From Methanocorpusculum sp. (GTDB lineage Archaea > Halobacteriota > Methanomicrobia > Methanomicrobiales > Methanocorpusculaceae): a stretch of DNA of 5,700 nucleotides. Location of the stretch: contig JAFZFW010000078.1 in assembly GCA_017555685.1 (NCBI GenBank), positions 1 to 5,700 of the forward strand, given 5' to 3'. Positions 1 through 5,700 of this stretch are shown one piece after another. The stretch's first letter is position 1, and each line of letters begins with the position of its first letter. Both the position numbers and the translations under genes were made by a program. Below the pieces are notes generated by a model that saw nothing but the letters and a program-made list of their open reading frames with translations, was not told the origin of the DNA and ran no database searches.

Positions 1-1479
1 AGCTACTGCGCAGACCTCGGAAACAACCGGACACTTCTCCATCGTGTTCTCGATGATAGTCGGATAGACATTGTATCCGTTAATTTTGACCATGCGCTTG
101 TAGCGGGACTTGAAGATGATGTTTCTTCCCTCATCAAAGGTCACCACATCTCCGGTGTGCAGCCAGACCCGGCCGTCTTTGTGCATGCGCATGACGTCAG
201 CAGTTGCCTGCTCGTTTTTGTAGTAGCCGGCCATAATCGACCCGCCGAGGAGACACAGTTCTCCTTCCTCCGTGTCCGGCAGGACTCTGGTTGTTCCCGG
301 TTCTACCAGACACATCTCAAGACCGTTGACCGGTTTTCCCACACAGCCTTCCGGAATATCATCCCGGTCTTCGTCCACTAAAATACAGGCGCCGCCGCAC
401 TCGGTCAGACCATAGCCCGGAAGGAAGGATGCTCCGCCGTTTTTGCGGTCGAGAATCTCGTTATACCGGTCAACCAGGTCACCGGAAACCATATCTCCTC
501 CGCAGACGATATGCTCAATAAAGGAGAGGTCATGTCCTTTCAGGAGCGGATACATGCGCTCGTACATCGCAGGAACTCCCGCCAGAATCTCGATTTTTTC
601 CTTGAGAACTGCTCCTGCACAGTCCTTCGGGCTAAACCGCGGGGAGAGAATCATACGCATACCGCACGAAAGCGGGGCATGGATACAAACCGCAAGACCA
701 AATGCATGAAACACCGGCAGAACCGTGAGGAAGGCCCCGTGTTCATGACAGCGGCCTTCGACCTTCTGCATGATAAGCGCAGATGTTGTCACGTTAAATG
801 CCCCGTTGGAGAGCAGAACACCTTTTGCATCGCCCGTTGTACCTCCGGTGTACATTACTGCCGCGATATCATCATACTGCATGGTGTCTTTAGGAAGCGG
901 AGTCGTCTCTAAAGAACGGTAGCCATTCTGTACCACATCATTCCAGAGCAGAACCTCTGCCGCACACTTTGCTTTCCGCACCGAGTGCTTGTAGACCATC
1001 TTCATAATCAGTCCCTTCGGACTCTTCGGGAAGAATTCCGGGGTTGCACAGCGGATAATCGTTGCACCAAGACCTTCAGCGAATCCTTCGTTGAGTTCAA
1101 AGGTTAAGATAATCTTGCTGTCACAGAGATGTACAGCGTCCGCAATCTCTTTTGCTGTGGAGAGCGGGTGAACAAGATTGCAGACTGCCCCTATTCGGTT
1201 GACTGCATAGACAGCAACCACACACTGCGGCATGTTCGGCAGACAAATCGTCACAAAGTCACCCTTCTGTACGCCAAGCTCAATCAGTCCTGCGGCAAAG
1301 GCATGGACATCATCCATGAGCTTTCCGTAGGATATTCTGTTTCCAAAGTACTGGATTGCCTCAGCGTCTCTGCCGACACGGGCAGCACCAAAGGCAAACA
1401 TGGAGTACAGCGAGCGCTGGACTGTATCCGGATAGGATAATCCCCGGATACAGGGTCTTTCTGCGGACGAACGTGACAT
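1..1479 (-). CDS. AMP-forming acyl-CoA synthetase, C-terminus cut off by window edge (downstream paralogue)
   Basis: The frame is open from an ATG at 1479 to the window edge, giving 493 residues. The family (ANL superfamily) activates a carboxylic acid with ATP to an acyl-adenylate and then transfers it to CoA in the cytoplasm. Visible motifs are the P-loop YTGGTTGDAKGV (residues 210-221), PVFHAFG near 255, YGLTE near 356, TGD near 442, and the hinge segment SRYKRMVKINGYNVYP near 458. The missing part, about 70 residues judged from the neighbouring paralogue, holds the catalytic lysine motif, so activity cannot be confirmed here. The protein is about 70% identical by eye to the complete synthetase at 1759-3447, with the same spacing apart from one extra residue near the N-terminus. 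I see no signal peptide or membrane segment. The start is supported by alignment with the paralogue and by an archaeal promoter 30 bp upstream. The substrate is unknown; medium- or long-chain, branched-chain or aryl acids are all possible. Confidence 0.93.
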   Translation of the reverse strand, partial: MSRSSAERPCIRGLSYPDTVQRSLYSMFAFGAARVGRDAEAIQYFGNRISYGKLMDDVHAFAAGLIELGVQKGDFVTICLPNMPQCVVAVYAVNRIGAVCNLVHPLSTAKEIADAVHLCDSKIILTFELNEGFAEGLGATIIRCATPEFFPKSPKGLIMKMVYKHSVRKAKCAAEVLLWNDVVQNGYRSLETTPLPKDTMQYDDIAAVMYTGGTTGDAKGVLLSNGAFNVTTSALIMQKVEGRCHEHGAFLTVLPVFHAFGLAVCIHAPLSCGMRMILSPRFSPKDCAGAVLKEKIEILAGVPAMYERMYPLLKGHDLSFIEHIVCGGDMVSGDLVDRYNEILDRKNGGASFLPGYGLTECGGACILVDEDRDDIPEGCVGKPVNGLEMCLVEPGTTRVLPDTEEGELCLLGGSIMAGYYKNEQATADVMRMHKDGRVWLHTGDVVTFDEGRNIIFKSRYKRMVKINGYNVYPTIIENTMEKCPVVSEVCAVA

Positions 1480-1482
1480 AAG

Positions 1483-1521
1483 TATCAGTTGTGTTCGTTA
1501 GCAAAATTAAATACTCTTTCG
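1483..1521 (-). promoter_or_regulatory. Archaeal promoter (BRE + TATA) of the downstream acyl-CoA synthetase
   Basis: Read on the minus strand, CGAAAGAG (1521-1514) is followed directly by TATTTAAT (1513-1506). This matches the archaeal pattern of a B-recognition element next to a TATA box. The TATA centre lies 30 bp upstream of the ATG. With the usual 25-27 bp from TATA to the start site, transcription would begin near 1483, leaving a leader of about 4 to 7 nt. No Shine-Dalgarno sequence precedes the ATG, which fits leaderless translation. The same arrangement is conserved upstream of the paralogue. Confidence 0.72.
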
Positions 1522-1567
1522 CCCGGATTTTCAAAAATCATGCGCTGATTGACGAAATACGGCAGAA
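1491..1567 (-). repeat. Duplicated upstream control region, copy 1
   Basis: Three blocks match the region at 3459-3547. The core-promoter block 1491-1526 has 31 of 36 positions identical without gaps. The block 1541-1558 is identical over 18 bp (minus strand ATTTCGTCAATCAGCGCA). The distal block 1555-1567 is identical over 13 bp to 3535-3547 and partly overlaps the second block. The sequence between the first two blocks (1527-1540) is not conserved and contains a perfect 6-bp inverted repeat, GATTTT-CA-AAAATC (1526-1539). The heptamer at 1517-1523 and GACGAAA at 1551-1557 form an inverted pair with 6 of 7 matches. The blocks may be binding sites for a regulator; that role is inferred. Confidence 0.7.
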
Positions 1568-1625
1568 GACAGGGGAGATTTTCGAGCACAAGGTTCAGTA
1601 TGCAGAAGAGGATTTTTCGACGGTA

Positions 1626-1643
1626 GGCGAAGAGCAATTCGCC
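1626..1643. other. Perfect 6-bp hairpin in the intergenic spacer
   Basis: GGCGAA (1626-1631) and TTCGCC (1638-1643) are perfect inverted repeats separated by 6 nt. They lie between the stop of the upstream synthetase and the promoter of the downstream one. No oligo-T run follows closely on either strand, so a terminator role is doubtful. The function is unknown and chance is possible. Confidence 0.35.
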
Positions 1644-1680
1644 GAAATATCTGACACTTTCAGAATTAATGGACAACTGA

Positions 1681-1692
1681 GCGCCGAAGCGC
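1681..1692 (-). other. GCGC-UUCG-GCGC tetraloop hairpin downstream of the synthetase at 1759-3447
   Basis: Read on the minus strand this is a 4-bp GC stem closing a UUCG loop with a C-G pair, a class of tetraloop known to be unusually stable. It lies 67 nt past the stop codon of the upstream synthetase and after the T-rich tracts. If transcription reads that far, it could mark or protect the 3' end. The stem is short, so this could be chance. Confidence 0.35.
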
Positions 1693-1729
1693 GGGAAGAG
1701 GAAAGGACTTTTTTACGGATTTGTGCCGC

Positions 1730-1750
1730 AAAAAGTACCGCGCGAAAAAA
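1730..1750 (-). terminator. Possible oligo-T terminator of the acyl-CoA synthetase at 1759-3447
   Basis: Read on the minus strand, a six-T tract (1750-1745) begins 9 nt after the stop codon, and a five-T tract follows at 1734-1730. Archaeal RNA polymerase commonly terminates at such T-rich stretches without needing a hairpin. The next gene has its own promoter, so termination here is plausible. The evidence is only base composition and position. Confidence 0.4.
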
Positions 1751-1758
1751 GGAGAGGA

Positions 1759-3447
1759 TTATTCATCCTGTGCTTCCAGGACCTTGTAGTCCTTCTTGTT
1801 CATCTTGGTTCTCGGCATCTCTTTTAAGACAGCAACTGCAAACGGACAGCTCCAGTGATTCAGATTTGCCTTGGCGAACTCCATAATCTCCGCTTTTGCC
1901 TTCTCTTCATCCGTCTTCGGATCTGCAAGGGTTACATAGAGTTTAATCTTCTTGTCTGTCTTCCAGGGGGCGGCTACTGCACAAACCTCGGAGACAAGCG
2001 GGCACTTCTCCATCGTGTTCTCAATGATAGTCGGATAAACATTGTATCCGTTGACTTTTACCATGCGCTTGTAGCGGGACTTGAAGATGATATTTCTGTC
2101 CTCATCCAGCGTTACAATATCGCCGGTGTGCAGCCAGACACGGCCGTCTTTGTGCTTGCGCATCACATCGGCAGTTGCCTGCTCGTTTTTGTAGTATCCG
2201 CCCATAAGCGAGCGGCCGAAGAAACACAGTTCTCCTTCTTCGGTCTCCGGAATGACTTTGGTAGTTCCCGGTTCTACCAGACAGAACTCAAGACCGGTCA
2301 GCGGCTTTCCAAGGCTTCCCTCCTGCAGTTCAATATCACTGCGGGAAGCAAGACAGACCGGACCGCATGCTTCAGTCAGGCCGTAGCCCGGCAGGAAGGA
2401 AGCTCCGCCGTGGTTGCTGTCGAGAATCTCGTTGTAACGCTTCATCAGGTCAGAGGAAACCAGGTCTCCGCCTGCTACTGCGTGGACAATGAAGGAGAGA
2501 TCCTTTCCTTTCAGAAGAGGATACATGCGCTCATACATTGCAGGAACTCCTGCCAGAATCTCGATTTTCTCCTTGAGAACCAGGTTTGCACACTCCTTAG
2601 GGTCGAACTTCGGCGAGAGAATCATGCGCATACCGCAGCAGAGCGGAGCGTGAACGCTTGCAACCATTCCAAATGCATGGAAGACAGGAAGGATGGATAA
2701 GAATGCACCTCCCTCATGGCACTGGTTCTCAATCTTCATCTTCACAAGGCTTGCAGTGGTTACGTTGAATGCTTCGTTAGTAAGGATGACTCCTTTTGCA
2801 TCTCCGGTAGTACCTCCGGTATACATCAGTGCTGCGGTGTCAGTGATTTTGACGGTAAGCTTTGGAAGCGGCTTTTCCTTCAGGGATTTTCTGCCGGATG
2901 CCATAACTGCAGACCAGAGAACTGCTCCTTTGGCACGCGGTGCTTTTCTTACCGAGAAGTTGTAGACAGTTTTCATCAGCTGTCCCTTCGGGTTCTTCGG
3001 GAAGAACTCCGGGGTCGGACAGCGGATGACTGTTGCCCCGAGATCTGCAACATGTCCCTCGTTGAGTTCGAAGGTCAGGATGAACCGGCTGTCGGTGAGT
3101 TTTACCGCTTTTTCAATCTCGTCTTTGGTGGAGAGCGGGTGGACTAAGTTGCAGACAGCACCAATACGGTTTACTGCATAGAGGGCTATGACACACTGCG
3201 GGATGTTCGGCAGAGAAATGGTCACAAAGTCGCCCTTCTTTACTCCAAGCTCGAGAAGTCCTGCAGCACAGGCGTGGACATCGTCCATGAGCTGGCCGTA
3301 GGTGACTTTGCGGGAGAAGTACTGGAATGCTTCGGCATCTCTGCCGACGCGGGACAGACCGTATTCAAACATGGAGTAGAGGGAACGCTGGACAATATCA
3401 GAAAAGTCCAGTCCGCGGATAAGGGGTCTCTGTGATGAGGCAGACAT
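1759..3447 (-). CDS. AMP-forming acyl-CoA synthetase, complete (562 aa, upstream paralogue)
   Basis: This is a full-length ANL-superfamily enzyme of 562 residues, a normal length for acyl-CoA synthetases. It should convert a carboxylic acid, ATP and CoA to acyl-CoA, AMP and pyrophosphate in the cytoplasm. Motifs in order are the P-loop YTGGTTGDAKGV (209-220), PVFHAFG (254-260), YGLTE (355-359), TGD (441-443) and the hinge segment around R458 (SRYKRMVKVNGYNVYP). The C-terminal motif PRTKMNKKDYK (545-555) contains the catalytic lysine, K551. Two positions depart from the common consensus: Arg461 where many relatives have the hinge Asp, and Asn550 where Gly usually precedes the catalytic Lys. 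There is no signal peptide or membrane segment. The start is fixed by the archaeal promoter 30 bp upstream and by alignment with the paralogue. The substrate cannot be told from sequence alone. Fatty acids are not major lipid components in archaea, so branched-chain, aryl or exogenous acids deserve consideration. Confidence 0.96.
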   Translation of the reverse strand: MSASSQRPLIRGLDFSDIVQRSLYSMFEYGLSRVGRDAEAFQYFSRKVTYGQLMDDVHACAAGLLELGVKKGDFVTISLPNIPQCVIALYAVNRIGAVCNLVHPLSTKDEIEKAVKLTDSRFILTFELNEGHVADLGATVIRCPTPEFFPKNPKGQLMKTVYNFSVRKAPRAKGAVLWSAVMASGRKSLKEKPLPKLTVKITDTAALMYTGGTTGDAKGVILTNEAFNVTTASLVKMKIENQCHEGGAFLSILPVFHAFGMVASVHAPLCCGMRMILSPKFDPKECANLVLKEKIEILAGVPAMYERMYPLLKGKDLSFIVHAVAGGDLVSSDLMKRYNEILDSNHGGASFLPGYGLTEACGPVCLASRSDIELQEGSLGKPLTGLEFCLVEPGTTKVIPETEEGELCFFGRSLMGGYYKNEQATADVMRKHKDGRVWLHTGDIVTLDEDRNIIFKSRYKRMVKVNGYNVYPTIIENTMEKCPLVSEVCAVAAPWKTDKKIKLYVTLADPKTDEEKAKAEIMEFAKANLNHWSCPFAVAVLKEMPRTKMNKKDYKVLEAQDE

Positions 3448-3450
3448 ATT

Positions 3451-3489
3451 TCTAAAAAGTGTTTGTTAGCAGGAATAAATACTCTTTCG
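3451..3489 (-). promoter_or_regulatory. Archaeal promoter (BRE + TATA) of the complete acyl-CoA synthetase
   Basis: Read on the minus strand, CGAAAGAG (3489-3482) is followed directly by TATTTATT (3481-3474), with the TATA centre 30 to 31 bp before the ATG. The expected start site is a purine near 3451-3452, giving a leader of about 4 to 5 nt and no room for a Shine-Dalgarno sequence. BRE, TATA and spacing are the same as at the paralogue's promoter. Confidence 0.72.
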
Positions 3490-3547
3490 TCCGGTGATGG
3501 CAGATTTTCTGCGCTGATTGACGAAATCACGATAAAATACGGCAGAA
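3459..3547 (-). repeat. Duplicated upstream control region, copy 2
   Basis: This is the counterpart of 1491-1567. Block 3459-3494 matches the core promoter block (31 of 36). Block 3510-3527 is the identical 18-mer. Block 3535-3547 is the identical 13-bp distal block. Compared with the other copy, 11 bp (CACGATAAAAT) are added between the 18-mer and the distal block. TTTCGTC (3485-3491) and GACGAAA (3520-3526) form a perfect 7-bp inverted pair, 35 bp centre to centre. One arm overlaps the BRE, so a protein bound there could block or assist TFB. That role is inferred. Confidence 0.7.
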
Positions 3548-3789
3548 TATTTCCTGAATCATGTGCTATATGTATCTATCCTTCGACATCCGGCGAAGAT
3601 GATGCGGACCATATATTTGACAGATTTTAAAATAGTGGTGTTTAATCAGATATTTTCTGAAGCCGACAGTATTTCTGCTTATGACAGAAGAGGTAAGAAT
3701 AATTTATTTTACAGAACGCGCAGATGTGTTCATAATTCCCCGGGAGATAGCAGCAGCACTGCAGTACCGGATTGTAACCGCAGAAGCTC

Positions 3790-5700
3790 TTAGGAAGCCT
3801 CAAGCTTCTTCTGCAGTTCCGCAATTCTGTCGCGAAGCTCAATTGCCCGCTCAAAGTCAAGCGCTCCGGCTGCTGTCTTCATCTCGGCCTCGAGCTGGAT
3901 GATGAGGTTTGGAATCTCCGCAGACGGAATATGTTTGATGTCTTTGATGTCAACCTCTTTTTCGGGGATCGGCTTTCGAATTGTCTGCGGGATGATACCG
4001 TGCTCTTCGTTGAAAGCAATCTGCATAGCACGCCGGCGGGCAGTTTCTGCGAGTGCTGCCTTGATGGAATCCGTCATCACATCTGCGTAGAGCACGACAT
4101 GCGAATCCGCGTTTCGTGCGGCACGTCCGATAATCTGAATCAGACTGCGGGTGTTTCTCAGGAATCCTTCCTTGTCCGCATCAAGGATACCAATGAACCC
4201 GACCTCCGGGATGTCAAGACCTTCCCTGAGCAGGTTGATTCCAACCAGGACATCATACATACCAAGCCGGAGTTGTCTGATAAGCTCGGTACGCTCAAGC
4301 GTCTTCACATCCGAGTGCAGATACCGCGTTTTAATGCCGTTTGCCGCGAGGAACTCACTCAGCTCTTCAGCGAGCTTCTTCGTAAGCGTGGTGACAAGCG
4401 CACGGTCTCCGCGCTCGATTGTGGCTCGAATCTCGCGCATCAGATCCTCGGTCTGTCCCTGAATCGGACGAACTTCGACTATCGGGTCAACCAGACCCGT
4501 CGGGCGGATAATCTGCTCGACAACATCGCCCGAGTGCTCCAGCTCATACTCCCCCGGCGTTGCCGAGACGAAGATGGTCTGGTGCATGAACTTTTCAAAC
4601 TCCTCAAACATCAGCGGACGGTTGTCAAATGCGCTGGGAAGCCGAAAGCCGTACTCGACCAGGGGGATTTTTCGCGCATGGTCTCCGTTGAACATACCGC
4701 GAACCTGCGGAAGCGACTGATGGCTCTCGTCGATAACCAGGAGGAAATCGTCCGGGAAGTAGTCCAGCAGACAGAACGGACGCTCCCCGGTATTTCGCTT
4801 GTCAAAATGCCGGGAGTAGTTCTCGATGCCTTTGCAGGAGCCGGTCTCCTCAATCATCTCGATATCATACTCGGTTCTCTGCCGGAGACGGTGAGCGCCT
4901 AAATCATCGAGTCTGCCTTCCGCAAGAACAGAGTCGAGTTCACCACGGATAGACGTGACAGCTTCCTCAATCTCCTCTTTGGGCGTGACGAAGTGTCTGG
5001 CAGGATAGACATAGAAGTAGTCAAGCTTTTCTTTGACCTTGCCGGTTGCTTTTTCAATCTCGGAAATCCGGTCAATCTCATCACCGAACAGCTCAATCCG
5101 GATGATATCATTGAAGTAACCGGGGATGATATCAATCGTGTCTCCCTTCACGCGGAAGCGTCCCGGCATCAGTTCGGTATCGTTTCGCTCGAATAAAATA
5201 TCGATGAGCCGCTCAATCAGTTCACGGCGGGAGATGCGCTGACCTGCCCGCAGCTCGAATCCCATGTTCTGGAAGTTCTCCGGATTTCCAATGCTGTAGA
5301 TACAGGAAACCGATGCGACAACAATCGTATCTCTGTGTGAGAGGAGAGACGCCGTTGCCGCAAGACGCATCATCTCAATCTTCGGATTGATGGATGCATC
5401 CTTTTCGATGTACATATCCTTCTTCGGGATATAACTCTCCGGCTGATAGTAGTCGTAGTACGAGATGAAGTACTCGACATGATTGTTCGGGAAGAACTCC
5501 TTGAACTCATTGTAGAGCTGGCCGGCAAGTGTCTTGTTGTGTGCAAGAACCAGCGTCGGCCGCTGCAGGTTTTGGATGACGTTGGCTATAGTAAAGGTCT
5601 TTCCCGAACCCGTAACGCCTAAGAGCGTCTGGAACTGTTTTCCTGCAAGAACTCCTTCAGTGAGTTGGGCAACCGCATCGGGCTGCGAGCCTTTCGGGGC
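3790..5700 (-). CDS. uvrB: UvrABC excinuclease subunit B, N-terminal residues beyond window edge
   Basis: UvrB is the damage-verifying helicase-like subunit of nucleotide excision repair. It is loaded by UvrA and then recruits UvrC, which makes the incisions. The frame is open from the right edge to a TAA at 3792-3790, giving 636 residues. Alignment with E. coli UvrB from memory suggests only about 11 residues are missing. In visible numbering, the Walker A motif GVTGSGKT is at 28-35 and the aromatic damage-probing beta-hairpin YFISYYDYYQPESYIP at 77-92. DESH (Walker B) is at 324-327, SATPG at 379-383, LREGLD at 491-496 and motif VI QIIGRAAR at 522-529. A C-terminal UVR domain (about 596-633, ending DFERAIELRDRIAELQKKL) is the usual contact for UvrC. 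All motifs expected of an active protein are present. In motif VI the common Thr (QTIGRAAR) is Ile, a mild change. The start codon and promoter are not visible. The gene lies 342 bp upstream of the synthetases and has no evident link to them. Confidence 0.98.
   Translation of the reverse strand, partial: APKGSQPDAVAQLTEGVLAGKQFQTLLGVTGSGKTFTIANVIQNLQRPTLVLAHNKTLAGQLYNEFKEFFPNNHVEYFISYYDYYQPESYIPKKDMYIEKDASINPKIEMMRLAATASLLSHRDTIVVASVSCIYSIGNPENFQNMGFELRAGQRISRRELIERLIDILFERNDTELMPGRFRVKGDTIDIIPGYFNDIIRIELFGDEIDRISEIEKATGKVKEKLDYFYVYPARHFVTPKEEIEEAVTSIRGELDSVLAEGRLDDLGAHRLRQRTEYDIEMIEETGSCKGIENYSRHFDKRNTGERPFCLLDYFPDDFLLVIDESHQSLPQVRGMFNGDHARKIPLVEYGFRLPSAFDNRPLMFEEFEKFMHQTIFVSATPGEYELEHSGDVVEQIIRPTGLVDPIVEVRPIQGQTEDLMREIRATIERGDRALVTTLTKKLAEELSEFLAANGIKTRYLHSDVKTLERTELIRQLRLGMYDVLVGINLLREGLDIPEVGFIGILDADKEGFLRNTRSLIQIIGRAARNADSHVVLYADVMTDSIKAALAETARRRAMQIAFNEEHGIIPQTIRKPIPEKEVDIKDIKHIPSAEIPNLIIQLEAEMKTAAGALDFERAIELRDRIAELQKKLEAS

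Larger units (their letters stand above)
3448..3789. other. 342-bp spacer between uvrB and the acyl-CoA synthetase; no convincing gene
   Basis: The first 100 bp hold the synthetase promoter and its conserved upstream blocks. The remaining part (about 3548-3789) is AT-rich, particularly 3605-3715. It contains a short inverted repeat CTTCG/CGAAG around 3583-3600 and an AT-rich imperfect dyad at 3693-3712. No clear oligo-T tract follows the uvrB stop, so its terminator is not identified. Two plus-strand reading frames start here (ATG at 3563 and at 3681), but both run into the 3' end of uvrB and neither resembles a protein I know. Confidence 0.6.

Noticed and set aside
1..1479. Downstream synthetase as a pseudogene
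   Set aside because: No stop or frameshift occurs in 493 codons, the motifs are intact and spacing matches the paralogue. The missing C-terminus is due to the window edge only.
1485..1676. 63-codon minus-strand frame just upstream of the downstream synthetase
   Set aside because: It needs a TTG start and runs through the conserved operator blocks and the promoter. The corresponding sequence upstream of the paralogue does not preserve the frame, so it is spurious.
1855..2700. Long plus-strand reading frame (281 codons) inside the complete acyl-CoA synthetase
   Set aside because: It is the antisense of a clearly real gene. Fragments of a similar frame appear antisense to the paralogue (for example 157-381), but the likeness only mirrors conservation of the sense proteins. 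No promoter or known family supports it.
3240..3530. 96-codon minus-strand frame overlapping the promoter and start of the complete synthetase
   Set aside because: It is out of frame with the synthetase, crosses its promoter and translates the gene in a wrong frame.
3931..4902. Long plus-strand reading frame (323 codons) inside uvrB
   Set aside because: It lies wholly antisense to a strongly conserved UvrB sequence with intact motifs, and its translation resembles no known protein.
3790..5415. UvrB starting at the internal ATG at 5415
   Set aside because: The frame continues open to the right edge and encodes the Walker A motif and the beta-hairpin, so the internal Met is not the start.
1759..5700. 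uvrB and the synthetases as one operon
   Set aside because: The spacers are 342 and 279 bp and each synthetase has its own promoter, so separate transcription is more likely despite the shared strand.

Overview
The window carries three protein genes, all on the minus strand. In transcription order they are a nearly complete uvrB (5700 down to 3790, start codon just beyond the right edge), a complete AMP-forming acyl-CoA synthetase (3447 down to 1759), and a second, closely related acyl-CoA synthetase (1479 down to 1, missing about 70 C-terminal residues past the left edge). The two spacers are 342 bp and 279 bp. I see no RNA gene, CRISPR array, transposase or insertion-sequence end.

The organism is probably a mesophilic euryarchaeon, most likely a methanogen of the Methanomicrobiales type. 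Neither synthetase start is preceded by a Shine-Dalgarno sequence. Each instead has a textbook archaeal promoter: a CGAAAG-type B-recognition element directly upstream of a TATTTA-type TATA box, centred 30 to 31 bp before the ATG, which predicts leaderless or almost leaderless mRNA. UvrB occurs in such archaea, and the proteins lack the strong acidic bias of haloarchaea. The species assignment is inference from style, not from a database match.

The two synthetases form a tandem direct duplication with a repeat unit of 1968 bp from start codon to start codon. They are about 70% identical by eye over the 493 shared residues. The duplication includes the control region: a 36-bp core-promoter block with 31 identical positions, an 18-bp block that is identical in both copies, and a 13-bp distal block that is also identical. 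Conservation of these non-coding blocks, while the sequence between them has drifted, suggests a shared operator. This shared control region is the most interesting element of the window.

The 342-bp spacer after uvrB is AT-rich and has no convincing gene. The 279-bp spacer between the synthetases holds oligo-T tracts that could terminate the upstream gene, plus two short perfect hairpins. uvrB belongs to nucleotide excision repair and has no evident functional link to the synthetases. No new multi-gene system is apparent.
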